Below are positions 19,645-30,800 of a stretch of 64,000 nt of DNA, in pieces. Each line of letters starts with the position of its first letter. Position 1 is the first letter of the stretch. The position numbers and the translations under genes are program-made. The notes beneath the pieces were generated by a model. That model saw only the letters and a program-made list of their open reading frames with translations. It did not search any database and was not told the DNA's origin. The DNA comes from Trichomonas vaginalis G3 (lineage: Eukaryota > Parabasalia > Trichomonadida > Trichomonadidae): positions 8,772,082 through 8,836,081 of the forward strand of contig NC_067207.1 in the NCBI RefSeq assembly GCF_026262505.1. Direction: 5' to 3'.

Positions 19645-20114
19645 TCAATTTGACCTTGGTGTCTTGTAAACTATTCAATTGAAATTTCTTCAAAATTTTT
19701 TTTCTGTCAAAAAAATAAAGATGAAAAATCCTATCATCAAAATCTTAAAAAACAAGAGAGTTATATGAAAATAATTCATCAATGCCTTGTAATAGCAATA
19801 AGTTCACAGTAATGTTACCTTTTAATTCATAATTTCAGATGACAATTTATTTCTTCATTGTATCATATAATATAAGTCAATTGAATATGATTAGAAGCTT
19901 ATATATGTAATGAATGCAATACTCTCGCTAAATAAATCTGTTTTTTGTATCTCAAATCTTTTGTATAAGGTATGAATATATATTAACAACTCAATTATAA
20001 GCAATATCTAACTTAAAACCAACATTTTTAATATAAATATGGATTTTATTATCTCAATAAATTGAAAATTAAAAATAATTTTTTTTTAATACAAACATAC
20101 AATTTATTTATTAA
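19645..20114. other. AT-rich intergenic region
   Basis: About 470 bases between the helicase start and the IQ-protein stop. Only AT-rich sequence; no frame, repeat or clear initiator found. Confidence 0.6.
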
Positions 20115-21422
20115 TTAAACAAGTGAGTTCTTTGAATTTGCAGTCGCTTTAGAATCGATAGAAACCTTAGATTGAGTTGATTGCTTAGATTTAGTAGAAA
20201 CTTTAGAATTTGTCGAAACTTTTGAAGCTGTTGAAGCTCTAGATCTAGAAGAGTTATCAGATCTTGCAGAATTCATATTAATCTTCACAGAATTCTCAGA
20301 TCTCCCAGACCGAGACGAAATCTTTGATGATGGATCAGTTCTTTGCGTATTATTTAGGATTGCTTCTGGTCTTTGAGAGCTGTTGATGTTACTATTCATT
20401 TCAGAGTTATTAGGAGTATTCTGGGTGTTTTCAATAAGAGGAATCGCCATTGTAGACATCTTTCTTTTCGTAATTTTGAAAAGTGACGGTTGTTTCTTAA
20501 TTAACTTCACTTTTCCTCTTTGTGTCCTTACTCTTACTCCTCTCCAGAAGGATTGGATCTTTGTAGCTGCCTTGTGCATTCTCTTTACCTCCAAACGAGC
20601 AAGGAAACCTCTAACGACACGTTGAATAACGATTGCTTTTTGATTCTGAGATCTTTCTCTTCTTTTTTGAAGTTTCTTTTCGATTTTAGGGGCCATAACT
20701 TTCTTTCTCTCGTCAATAAGCTCTTGTAATTGCTTTGACATGAGTTTCTTTGTAGTTCTAAGTTCTACAGATCGTGTTGGAGCTGCTGCTTGCATTGGAG
20801 TTGGAATTGCGCCATTTTGAAGTGTTTTAATGGTATCTTGCGCTTGTGTTTTGTTCCTGAATTGATCAAACAAAGCTAGACGCGCTGAAAGAACTTTTAT
20901 TGTATTTTCTTGTGTTCGAATTAATTCTCTTAAATCTTGGTTTTGTTTATTAATATCTTCTGATGAAAACCATCCACGCTGCGGATTAGATACTAATAGT
21001 GTATACGAAATCGTATCAAATTGAATTGGTGAAGTTTTCTTTGACATTACTTCGACAAACGATGGATTTGTTGTTTCTCTAAACGACATAACGTTTTTTG
21101 TGAACATTTCAAGTTGACTTTCACGTTCAGCTAATACTTGTTGGAATTGTTGTTGCCATTTTTCAAATTGGCAAAATGCATTTGCGTCAGGAGCGTTTAT
21201 TATTTCATCTAATTGACTTTTAAGAGAGTCATACTCCGATTTGAGCTGTTCAGCACGCATTGTATGTTCAATTACTTCATCATAAACTGTATTATTAGTG
21301 GATCTTTGAAAAAGAGGGTGGCTAAATGCTTTGGGATTTAAAGTACCAAACATCATTCGCGATGAAGTGACTGGATCCATTTTAGGTGATGTCGGCGCGA
21401 GAATCTTCGGAGGCCTTTTCAT
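20115..21422 (-). CDS. IQ-motif coiled-coil protein
   Basis: 435 residues. The first part (about 50-130 and 165-260) is Gln/Glu/Lys-rich and predicted coiled coil. Two tandem IQ motifs lie at about 270-315: AIVIQRVVRGFLARLEVKR and AATKIQSFWRGVRVRTQRG. IQ motifs bind calmodulin or myosin-type light chains, so a cytoskeletal, possibly axonemal, role is likely. The C-terminal 100 residues are Ser/Asn/Lys low complexity with repeated 'SKVST'-like words. On the minus strand TCATTT about 38 bases before the ATG is initiator-like. The exact family is not recognised. Confidence 0.7.
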   Translation of the reverse strand: MKRPPKILAPTSPKMDPVTSSRMMFGTLNPKAFSHPLFQRSTNNTVYDEVIEHTMRAEQLKSEYDSLKSQLDEIINAPDANAFCQFEKWQQQFQQVLAERESQLEMFTKNVMSFRETTNPSFVEVMSKKTSPIQFDTISYTLLVSNPQRGWFSSEDINKQNQDLRELIRTQENTIKVLSARLALFDQFRNKTQAQDTIKTLQNGAIPTPMQAAAPTRSVELRTTKKLMSKQLQELIDERKKVMAPKIEKKLQKRRERSQNQKAIVIQRVVRGFLARLEVKRMHKAATKIQSFWRGVRVRTQRGKVKLIKKQPSLFKITKRKMSTMAIPLIENTQNTPNNSEMNSNINSSQRPEAILNNTQRTDPSSKISSRSGRSENSVKINMNSARSDNSSRSRASTASKVSTNSKVSTKSKQSTQSKVSIDSKATANSKNSLV

Positions 21423-21676
21423 TCACTTGAAAACGTTTTTAGCGTAGAAATGATTTCGTTGAACAAAATCGATTCCATTCAATGTAAAACACAATATTAA
21501 ATAATTTTATATCATCAAAAATTATGAAATTAAATGTTGAAACATAATAACCGAGAAATTTTGGTATCTCATTATATGAAATCAACTATATACCTCATAG
21601 ATATAATATTTATACATACTATAAGTTTAAATATAGAATAAATAAATTCCGGTAACTCTAAATAAAGATTTTACAA

Positions 21677-22243
21677 CTAACAACAAGCACGACCTTGCTT
21701 TTCTTCGGTCAATATTGCATTTGGAGGCTGGTTTTTCTCTATCTGTAGTCTAAAATTAAAACAACTTAATAGTAAAGAATTGAATGAATCAGGGACGTTC
21801 TTTCCAGTAGCTGCACTACATTCCCAGTATTCAAATCCATTGTTCTCACAAAAATTATGTGCTTCCTCATAGCTGACTTCTCTCCTATCTTCAAGGTCGC
21901 ATTTATTTCCAACGACAACTATTGGTATTTCATCTGTTAATTTAGATTTCCACTCTAATATTGAATTGAATGAGCTTTTTGATGCAATATCAAACATGAT
22001 TATAGCTCCAAATGCGTTTCTGCCGTAAATTGGTGCCATAGAACGGAAGAATTACGATCCTGCAGTATCCCAGATTTGAATATTTTCTTTCTTGTTCTGA
22101 AATTTATAAGAATATTGTGAATAAGCTGCTCTTATTGTAGGCAAAGCGTTTTGTGAGAAAGTGTTCTCAGTAAGCCTTATTACGTATGCTGTTTTGCCAA
22201 CACTTGCATCGCTTAACATGACTATTTTATTCTTTGCCTGCAT
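21677..22243 (-). pseudogene. Rab-family small GTPase with one in-frame TAA
   Basis: From the ATG at 22243 one frame runs 189 codons and carries the Rab layout: P-loop SDASVGKT (first Gly of GxxxxGKT replaced by Ser), switch I LPTIRAA, WDTAG, NKCD, CSAA, and a C-terminal GRACC for double prenylation. The codon after WDTAGS is TAA (22054-22052), where Rabs have the Glu of WDTAGQE; the frame continues normally with FFRSMAPIYGR. A single nonsense change splits the protein at switch II. Rabs direct vesicle traffic; T. vaginalis has hundreds. The conserved remainder implies very recent loss or a sequencing error. The P-loop change suggests it may have been nucleotide-binding impaired before. Confidence 0.8.
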
Positions 22244-22426
22244 TCAAAATCTGAAGATTTTATCAAGAAAAAAAAATTTTTGTCAAGAAAAATCAATACG
22301 GGATCTCAAACTATAAAAATTAGTGTTTTATTAATGTTCATACCAAGTTAAGTAAGAATTCTATTTGTTATCCAAAAGATGATCGAAAATTTTCGCTCCG
22401 AAATTTCCTCAAAATTTAACAATAGT

Positions 22427-23584
22427 TTATTGGAGTTCTTCTAACTTCTTAAGGAAGAGATCAACATCTTCCTTCGTTGTAAACTTGGAAAGTCCGATGC
22501 GAACTGTAGTTTTCGCAGCTTGTTTGGAAAGACCAATAGCTTTAAGGACATATGAAGGCTCGTCATCATTATGAATGCAGGCAGAGCCAGATGAGAAGGC
22601 AAATTCTGGTATTTTTGTCATTAATTTTGCACTTTCGATTGTATTCAAAGAAACATTAACGCAACCGAACCAACGATGCTCTAAGCTTCCGTTGAATGTT
22701 GCCTTTGGAAGTTTCCTCTGAATTTCCGAAATGAGATATTTTCCAAGAGATTCAACATAAGGAGAATCATATTTCATTTCTCTGTAAGCAATTTCAGCTG
22801 CTTTTCCAAGACCAACGATTAATGGAACAGCCAAAGTTCCAGATCTGATATTTCTCTCTTGGCCACCACCACTAACGATTGGTTCTACACGAACACGTGG
22901 CTTAGAGCCGATGAAAAGAGCTCCAATGCCCTTTGGACCGTGAATCTTGTGGCCAGTAAGAGATAACAAGTTAATACCCATTTTCTTGACATCAATTGGG
23001 ATTTTTCCGAATGCTTGAGCTGCATCAGTGTGGAATAAAACATCATGAGCTTTGCACATCTGAGCAATATCAGCAAGTGGATTAATTGTTCCGATTTCGT
23101 TATTTACTGCCATGCAAGAGACCAATCCTGTATCAGGACGAATTGCTTTCTCAACATCTGCAGGATCAACAGTTCCATCCTTCTTTACAGGAAGTATTGT
23201 AGCTTCGAAACCTTCTGGTTCTAAATCTAAAGCGCTTTCGAGAATGCATTTGTGCTCAACATTTGAAACGATCAAATGCTTTTTGCCTTTCTGCTTCAAA
23301 TATCTCATAGATCCTTTAATTGAGATATTTCCGCATTCTGTTGCACCACCAGTAAAGATGATTTCATTTGGCTCTGCATTAATTGCACGTGCAATATCTT
23401 TTCTTGCCTTTTCGACTGCACCGTGAGCTTCTTTGCCAAATCCATGTTGAGTTGAATGTGGATTTCCATGTTTGTGTGTTTCAAATGGCAACATTGCATC
23501 AAGAACACGTGGGTCAAGAATCGATGTTGCTTGGGCGTCTAAATAATGTCCGTGAAATGCTTTGTTGTAGAGATTTGTCAACAT
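22427..23584 (-). CDS. IscS: Cysteine desulfurase IscS, hydrogenosomal type
   Basis: 386 residues from the ATG at 23584; the frame is open further upstream but begins at TTG, so ATG at MLTNLYNK is the real start. This 'ML' leader with few acidic residues matches hydrogenosomal targeting presequences of T. vaginalis. The PLP-binding lysine lies in LTGHKIHGPKG (near 211), the cofactor Asp/Gln in HTDAAQAFGK, and the active-site Cys in SSGSACIHN (near 335). IscS takes sulfur from cysteine to build Fe-S clusters for hydrogenosomal ferredoxin, PFOR and hydrogenase. Length and all key residues are normal. Confidence 0.93.
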   Translation of the reverse strand: MLTNLYNKAFHGHYLDAQATSILDPRVLDAMLPFETHKHGNPHSTQHGFGKEAHGAVEKARKDIARAINAEPNEIIFTGGATECGNISIKGSMRYLKQKGKKHLIVSNVEHKCILESALDLEPEGFEATILPVKKDGTVDPADVEKAIRPDTGLVSCMAVNNEIGTINPLADIAQMCKAHDVLFHTDAAQAFGKIPIDVKKMGINLLSLTGHKIHGPKGIGALFIGSKPRVRVEPIVSGGGQERNIRSGTLAVPLIVGLGKAAEIAYREMKYDSPYVESLGKYLISEIQRKLPKATFNGSLEHRWFGCVNVSLNTIESAKLMTKIPEFAFSSGSACIHNDDEPSYVLKAIGLSKQAAKTTVRIGLSKFTTKEDVDLFLKKLEELQ

Positions 23585-23913
23585 TTCTGATTTTATCGAA
23601 AAAATTGATCGAAATTTTTTGAACTCCAATTTATATCAGGAAAATAACATGTTTACTTTCTGACTACAGATATTTCGAAATATCAAGAGAAATGTGAAAA
23701 CTGAAATCGATTTCTTATTGTTTTCCTTTATTTTTTCTTGGTCTCATTGGCAATATAGTTTATATGTCATTTAATACCGAAATCAAACACAATTGGTCGC
23801 TGTTCAGTTGATTTCATATAAAATTCAGATTCGATTTGTTCAAAAACACAAAAGATGAGTTAAATAAGATCATTTTTATTTATATTAATTTGAAAGATTT
23901 TTTTCCATTTAAT
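23585..23913. other. AT-rich intergenic region
   Basis: About 330 bases between the IscS start and the beta-galactosidase stop. No clear initiator: the bases before the IscS ATG read AAAATCAGAA. Nothing else seen. Confidence 0.6.
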
Positions 23914-26328
23914 TTATTTTGATGTCATTGTAACTGTTCCTGACTTGAGTCCCTTAGCAGAAGCCTCGAAGATGATATCACCAGCTTCCTCAGTTGTCTG
24001 AACGACAGCTGTGAGCATACCAGCGAAAGCATGAATGCGTGGACGCTGGAAGAAGTCGACAGAAGCAGCATTACCATTAGCGGCGCCCTTGAAGTTACCA
24101 GCTCCTTTAACGCGGAATGAAATTTCGCGATCATCATGTGGGCAAAGATTTCCATTAGCATCAACAACGCTAACGGTGATGTAAGCAACATCCTTGCCAT
24201 CAGCCTTGAGACTTGTGTGCTTTGTTTCAACCTTGAGATGGTGAGGAGTACCAGCAGTGTTGATCTGGACAGATCCAACCTGGTTGCCATGTTCATCATA
24301 AGCAACAGCTCTGATGTTACCTGGCTGGTAGACAGCGTTCATCCACTGGTATCTGTATCTTGTCTGGAGTGATGTGTTGCCTCTCTTCATCTTGCCGAAG
24401 CTAGCACCATTGATGAATAATTCAACCTGTGGGTAGTCAGAGTAAACCATAACTGGAACGACCTGTCCTTCATAGCCTTCCCAGTTCCAGTGTGGAAGCA
24501 TGTGGAGTGTGTGGTCCTTCTTGTTCCAGACTGTTCTGAACAAGTAGTATCTATCCTTTGGAATGTAAGCCAAGTCGATGATACCAAAGACAGATGAGTG
24601 TGATGGCCATCCGTTTGTATCATATGGTGTTGGTTCACCAAGATAATCTAAGCCTGTCCAAACGAACTGACCAAGTGTCCACTCGTAGTCATCAGCCATT
24701 TCGAAGTCATCTTCTGGGACGTTTGACCAGCCGCAGAATTCGTAATCGTAACCTGTTGACTGGTGATCTGGATAGATGGCTGTAGCACGCTTGATGGCTG
24801 GAAGTTTGTAGACACCTCTTGATGAAACAGTAGAGCCTGTTTCTGTACCAAGGATGTAGCCTTGTGGAAGGTGTTCATAAGCTTCTTGGTAGAGGAATGA
24901 TCTGTAGTTGAAGCCTGGAATATCCAAAGCAGCTGCGAAGCCACTGTAGATGGAGCACTGAACCTGATCTGTACCACATGTAACTAATCTTGTTGAATCT
25001 TCACGGTGGCACCATGAAACTAATTTCTTGACAACAGCGAGAGCTTCATTAGAGCATGTGTTTGGAATTTCGTTACCAACTGACCAAAGGATAACAGATG
25101 GATGATTTCTGTAGTGGCGAACCATGTTAACGATATCTTTTTCAGCCCATTCATTGAAGAATCTGTGGTAGCCATTGTTGCACTTAGCCCAATCCCACTC
25201 ATCGAAAGCTTCGACAATCATCATGAAGCCCATTTCATCGCAAGCCTTGACAAGTTCTGGAGCTGGCATGTTGTGAGATGTACGGATTGAGTCTGCACCC
25301 ATGTCCTTGAGGATCTCAAGTTGATGGTGGATTGCCTTGTCATTAACTGCTGTACCTAATGGACCTTGGTCGTGGTGGTTGCAGACACCTTGGAATTTGC
25401 GACTTACACCATTGAGGAACATGCCCTTGTCCTTGATGAATTCGACTTTGCGGAAGCCAAATGTTGTTGGGTATGTATCAACTTCAACGTCGTTGGCAGA
25501 AATTGTTGTCTGGGCTGTGTAAACATTTGGTGTCTCTGGTGACCAAAGAGCTGGTGTGTTAACTGTGAAATCTTGGACATAGTCGTTTCCATCCTGTGTG
25601 TACTTATCATTTACCATGTATTCTTTGCCTGATGGATCAAAAATCTTTGTGACAACTTTGATTGTCTCGCCATTAACGCCAGCAAGTGTTGTACGGAGAT
25701 TCATTGTTGAATAATCAGCTTCAGCGCGTGGTGTTGTGACATGAGTGCCCCAAACTGGAACATGGATCTTATTTGTGGTTATAAGATGAACATTACGGTA
25801 GATACCGGCACCTGGATACCAGCGAGAGGACTGAGGATGGTTCTGTAAGCGAACAGCGAGAACGTTATCTTTGCCATCCTTATTAACGTGATCTGTGATA
25901 TCGCAGAAGAAAGAGTTGTAACCGTATGGCCAGTTGCAAACGAGTTCACCGTTAAGATAAACGTGAGCTTCACTCATTGCACCATCGAATAATAATGTAT
26001 TGTTCTTTGTAGCATCAGCCTTGAAATAGTATCTATACCAGCCTGCACCAACATATGGAAGACCACCTGTACGGCCTGTTTTCATTGATGGTTCTGTTTC
26101 AAAGTTTTGAGAGACAACGACATCTTGCAAGTCATTGTGATGATCGAATGGACCAGCAATAGCCCAATCGTGAGGAACACGAACTGTTTCCCAAGCATGA
26201 TCATCAAAGTCAATTTTATTTGCGTCTGCGCAGTCACCTCTTTGGAATTTCCATCCTTTTTCGAACTGTATTTCTGTACGATCTGATGATCTACTGAATG
26301 CTGCAAAAGCAGCAAGCATTAGATGCAT
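23914..26328 (-). CDS. Beta-galactosidase, glycoside hydrolase family 2, Bacteroides-like
   Basis: 804 residues from the ATG at 26328, which follows an in-frame stop. The short hydrophobic start MHLMLAAFAAFS may be a signal peptide. Order of parts: sugar-binding domain (VPHDWAIAGPFD, GAGWYRYYF, LFDGAMSEAHVYLNG), immunoglobulin-like domain, then a TIM barrel with acid/base Glu in WSVGNEIP (about E420) and nucleophile Glu in LGTETGSTV (about E496), and C-terminal Ig/Big-like modules (LKADGKDVAYITVSV). Family members release terminal beta-galactose from glycans such as mucins. Sequence style and domain order resemble Bacteroidetes enzymes, suggesting lateral transfer. A transposon with inverted ends sits 7 bp before the start codon. 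Confidence 0.92.
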   Translation of the reverse strand: MHLMLAAFAAFSRSSDRTEIQFEKGWKFQRGDCADANKIDFDDHAWETVRVPHDWAIAGPFDHHNDLQDVVVSQNFETEPSMKTGRTGGLPYVGAGWYRYYFKADATKNNTLLFDGAMSEAHVYLNGELVCNWPYGYNSFFCDITDHVNKDGKDNVLAVRLQNHPQSSRWYPGAGIYRNVHLITTNKIHVPVWGTHVTTPRAEADYSTMNLRTTLAGVNGETIKVVTKIFDPSGKEYMVNDKYTQDGNDYVQDFTVNTPALWSPETPNVYTAQTTISANDVEVDTYPTTFGFRKVEFIKDKGMFLNGVSRKFQGVCNHHDQGPLGTAVNDKAIHHQLEILKDMGADSIRTSHNMPAPELVKACDEMGFMMIVEAFDEWDWAKCNNGYHRFFNEWAEKDIVNMVRHYRNHPSVILWSVGNEIPNTCSNEALAVVKKLVSWCHREDSTRLVTCGTDQVQCSIYSGFAAALDIPGFNYRSFLYQEAYEHLPQGYILGTETGSTVSSRGVYKLPAIKRATAIYPDHQSTGYDYEFCGWSNVPEDDFEMADDYEWTLGQFVWTGLDYLGEPTPYDTNGWPSHSSVFGIIDLAYIPKDRYYLFRTVWNKKDHTLHMLPHWNWEGYEGQVVPVMVYSDYPQVELFINGASFGKMKRGNTSLQTRYRYQWMNAVYQPGNIRAVAYDEHGNQVGSVQINTAGTPHHLKVETKHTSLKADGKDVAYITVSVVDANGNLCPHDDREISFRVKGAGNFKGAANGNAASVDFFQRPRIHAFAGMLTAVVQTTEEAGDIIFEASAKGLKSGTVTMTSK

Positions 26329-26335
26329 TGTTTAA

Positions 26336-26362
26336 TACCCAGATTTTCCTTACTTTTACCAC
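26336..26362 (+). repeat. Left terminal inverted repeat
   Basis: 27 bp, exact reverse complement of 27567-27593. It lies directly in front of the beta-galactosidase start codon. Confidence 0.9.
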
Positions 26363-27566
26363 CCCTCTAAAGCTGGGAACACCGCCTATCGTTAAACCAC
26401 CAAGGGTATTTTTCGAACTGCCAGTGTAGTGTAGTGGAAACATTCGACATAATGATTCATTATGCCAAGGTTTGATTTCCATTTAGCCAATTTTTTTCTT
26501 TTTTGGATCATGAATTTTTTTTTGGGTCACTATAAGATTTGTTTCATGTTCTAAATCTGCTGCATATGTAATCTATTTTTATTTACCTATTTTTTAAAAA
26601 TCTATTGGATTGCCAAATTTGAATATATTTAAAATCATAAAAATCCAAAAAAACTATAAATATATGTTTTATGCATAGTGCCGATACTCAAATATCAGAT
26701 TACTTAGATCCATGAATAATATCCGAATTTTTTTTCTTAAAATTAAACTTCAAAACTTCTTGCAATCTTATTCTTCATCAATTGTAAATTTTTAAAACCA
26801 TTTTTTAAAATAATTTTGCGTAAATTTTATTCTCATGTTGTTTTAATCGAAAATTGATACATTTTCAAAAAAATAATATTGACTTATGAAATTCATTTTT
26901 AAGGTGAAATAGTATTGTTTTTATTAAAGTATATGAATAATATATAAAAAATTAATGAATAATATAAGCAGATTTTTAGTTTACAAAACAAATATGAGCA
27001 ATGCAATTTCAAACTTTTGCTGGCAATTTCGATATTGCTCAAGTTTGTAGTATTTGTGATACCTATAACATCGGCTTAATCAAAATTCGATTTTTCTTAT
27101 GAGTTATTGAGAAAATTTGATTGCAATGAGAAGGATTTCGACGTTTTTGATAAACTAAGAGCTGAGCTTTAGGGGTTCAGTTCATTTATGGCTGTAGTTT
27201 GATGCGTAGATCTCTTTTTTATTGTAAATTCTTTCAGCATGGAGATCGAGAATGAATCTTTTGAGAACTTTATGAGTTTTTACACCCGTAAAGAGGTCCT
27301 TCGAGGAAAGATAGTCCAGACTACATGAAGATGTGGGTTAACCAAAAAAATCCGATGGTTTCCCCATATTCATGTAGATCTTCGAAAAAATGAGCACCAA
27401 AAAAGCCAAAAAAAATAGGCTTTTTATTGGATTTGTACACTAGATCAATAACCTATTTAGGATCTGACACTCTTTTTAGCCAGAGATATGAGGTCCTTTC
27501 TAGGAAAACGATCTATTCATCCATAAAAAAAATGAATTATCGTTTTCCCCAGAAATTACATGGGGA

Positions 27567-27593
27567 GTGGTAAAAGTAAGGAAAATCTGGGTA
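27567..27593 (-). repeat. Right terminal inverted repeat
   Basis: 27 bp, exact reverse complement of 26336-26362, ending GGGTA. Confidence 0.9.
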
Positions 27594-27819
27594 ATGTATT
27601 TTTCGGCACTTTTTTAATTATGCCAATAGATAAATCCAATTTTATTCTGTTTTCTTATTTAATGGACCAATGTACACAAATTTCATAAAAAGATGGTGCT
27701 CAATTTTGAACCTTAGATCTGTCATAAATATTTAAGATCGACCAATCTTCAAATAATATAGATATATCATCAACATATTCAATTATCAAACCGATGGTTC
27801 GTTCCACAAAGAAAAAGTT

Positions 27820-27825
27820 TCATTT
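27820..27825 (+). promoter_or_regulatory. Initiator-like TCATTT before the BspA-like gene
   Basis: TCATTT fits the parabasalid initiator consensus; its A is 23 bases before the ATG at 27845. Confidence 0.4.
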
Positions 27826-27844
27826 TGTTTACTGACAGCTGATA

Positions 27845-30800
27845 ATGTTTCGCCATAACTTGTGCTTTTCGCACATCTTATCTAAAACATTATCACTTAC
27901 TTCCTATATATATATTGATGGTACTGTAATGACGTTCACCAGTAATGATGACTTCAAAAATCTTTCTTATATCAAACAACAGGCATACACGAATTCCATT
28001 GATACAGTTGTTATTGATAAAGATGTCACAACAATTACAAATCTTGATGAACTTAACTTCATTGTTAACGTTGAAATCAAAAATAATTTACAAACCATTC
28101 CAAAATATGCTTTCTTTAGATGCTTGAATCTCAAAACAGTCAAGATGCCAGCAACAGTTAAAGAGATCGGTCTCTCAGCATTCGCTGAATCAGGCATCGA
28201 AACAATCGATTTATCCAATGTTGAAACAATCGGTGTTGAAGCATTTTATGAATGCTTATACCTCAAGAACGTCAACATTGGCAAGGCCAAGCTTCTTGCT
28301 ACAAGTGCTTTCGCTAGATCCGGTGTAACTTCTCTTATTGTCCCAGCTACAGTTGGCTACATCCCAGACTTCCTCTGCCAGGATTGCATTGGTCTTAAGA
28401 CAGTTACATGCAGTGGCCCACTCAGCACAGTCGGAATCATGGCATTCTCTGGCTGCTCTGCCCTTGAATCATTCTCCTTCTCAAAGATCACATGCATTGG
28501 CGCACAATCTTTCGAGAACACCAAGATCACATCTTTCAACTTTGAGAACGTCGGAGATATCCAGAACAGAGCTTTCCAGTTCACATGCCTCGAAGAAGTT
28601 GTCCTCACACAGCCAAGAACAATCTTCACAGAGGTCTTTGGTAACTGCCACCACCTCAAGAAGGCAACATTGAAGAACCAGAACTTGAAATTAGCCACCT
28701 ATCTCTTCAACGGCTGCTCAAGCTTAGAAATCATTGATATCCAGGATGATCTCAACACAATTCCATTAATGTTCGCTATGGACTGCATCAGTCTCAAGAC
28801 ATTCAACGCCCAGAACATTTATGTTGTCAGTTTCCATGCATTCACAAACTGCCACTCCCTTGAATCATTCGATTTCTCCAAGTGCAACACAGTCCAAGGC
28901 TACGCTTTCCAGGGCTGCTACAAGTTGAAGGCCACACTTCCAACAAAGTCTGTCTTCCACTACATCGAACAATTCGGCTTTGCTTATTGCGAGAACATCG
29001 ATGTTGAATCAGAGATCAACGTCTGGGAAGTCAAGGACTACGCTTTCTTGGGCTGCAAGTCCATCAAGAAAGTCCAGTACAACACAGGCACAGACCACAC
29101 TGGTGTCTTCATGGGCTGCACAGGCCTTGAGAGCATTTCTTTCAAGGACACATGCCAGAACTTCGGCGATAGTTTCTGCTTCGGCTGCACAAGTTTGACA
29201 TCAATCAAATTCGGTGCAAATGCAAACACAATCAGAACAAACTCATTCGCCAGAATTGGTGCTGCTGATGTTGATTTTGTCAATATCCAGTGGATTGGCG
29301 ATTACGCTTTCATGGATTCGAACATCAAGTCAATCAAGATCACTCATGCCGGACCAGGCATTGGCAAGTTCGCATTTGCAAACTGCAAGAACTTAGAGAC
29401 AGTTCAGATTGATGACTTGTGGAACACAGAGGACATCACACAGTTTGAGAACTCAACAAACATCAAGACATTCAATGCCAAGAGAAATGGAAACTTGGTT
29501 ATCAACCAAAACGGTATCATCTTGTCAAATGATACAACAACATTATTAGCTGTCATTGGCTCATATTCTAAGAATACAATTACTCTCCCATATTCTGTCA
29601 AGAAGTTCTACAAAGGTGCTTTGAACATGAACGACAAAATCACTGAATTAGTTTTTGAAACAGTTCCAAAGTATGGAGCTCAAGTTTCTCAGTCATATTT
29701 CATTCAGTCACTTAAATATGAAATTAAGTACTACTCTGATCCAGCATCTGATTACACTGACAACTCCCTCAACGAATTCCCTGAAGGAATGTTCGCAAAC
29801 TGCTACGCACTCACAACTGTCAATATCGTCACCGATATCAAGTCAATTGGAAACAACTGCTTCAGCAATTGCGTCAAACTTACAACAGTCACACTTCCAA
29901 ATGGATGCACTGTTTTGGGACAAGGCGCTTTCATGAATTGTGTTTCATTGAAGTCAATCAATATTGACAAGGTTGTCACAATTGAAGAAAATTGCTTCTC
30001 TGGATGCGTTTTACTCCAGGATGTCAAGTTAGGAAACCCATTACAGACAATTGGTGATGCTGCTTTCAAGGGAACAGCATTGACAATAGTCAAACTTCCA
30101 GCAGGTGTTACATCTTTAGGTGTTTCTGCATTTGAAGACACAAAGAACTTGTCATATGTCGTTCTCAACGGCCTTTTGACATCTCTTCCAAGCTTCTTGT
30201 TCAAGAACTCCAACATTTCATCCCTCAACATTCCAGCAAACATCGTTGATGTTGCATCCGATTGCTTCATTGGCGCAAGATACCTCAATTTGACTGTTGC
30301 CGACAACCACAATCACTTGAGAGCAAGTGAAAGCTGCTTGTACAACTATTTGACAAGCGAGTTGATCACAACATACGGACAGATCAATGCAACATTCTTC
30401 TTGCCATCATTCATCAAGATATTGAATGCTGAAACAGTCAACCCAATCTTTATGAGGAATAAGTACCAGAATTCTGTTAACAGATATGGCTCTCCAGTCA
30501 TCGTTTTGCATAAAGATGTTTTGCATGTTGATCCAAACGCTTTCAAGTATGATAAATTATTATACACAGTTTGCTACTTCAGTGAAGTTTACCATCCAAA
30601 GGAAGCAGTTCCTAACAAGTACTTACAGAATGTCTATATACAGGATAACCACCATTATCCAGATTTCTTATTCGGACAAGATCAAATCAAGCGCGGTTGT
30701 GATTTGACAATCCCAGATGAACTCAATTGGACCGAAACCAACTCCTCTTCAGGAGGTGGCGGCGGCGGTGGTGGTGATGATGACAAGCACAAGATCACCA

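Larger units (their letters stand above)
26336..27593. mobile_element. Non-autonomous DNA transposon, 1.26 kb, 27-bp terminal inverted repeats
   Basis: The ends 26336-26362 and 27567-27593 are perfect 27-bp inverted repeats starting TACCCAGATTTTCC and continuing to CCAC, with partial similarity further in. Both ends abut TA, consistent with the TA target duplication of Tc1/mariner elements. T. vaginalis has an abundant mariner (Tvmar1, about 1.3 kb, about 28-bp TIRs from memory), so this may be a decayed or internally replaced relative. The interior is AT-rich with no long frame; a short protein-like stretch exists on the minus strand around 27190-27310 (THKVLKRFILDLHAERIYNK). A transposase motif is not visible. 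An imperfect inverted pair lies at about 27320-27380. Confidence 0.75.
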
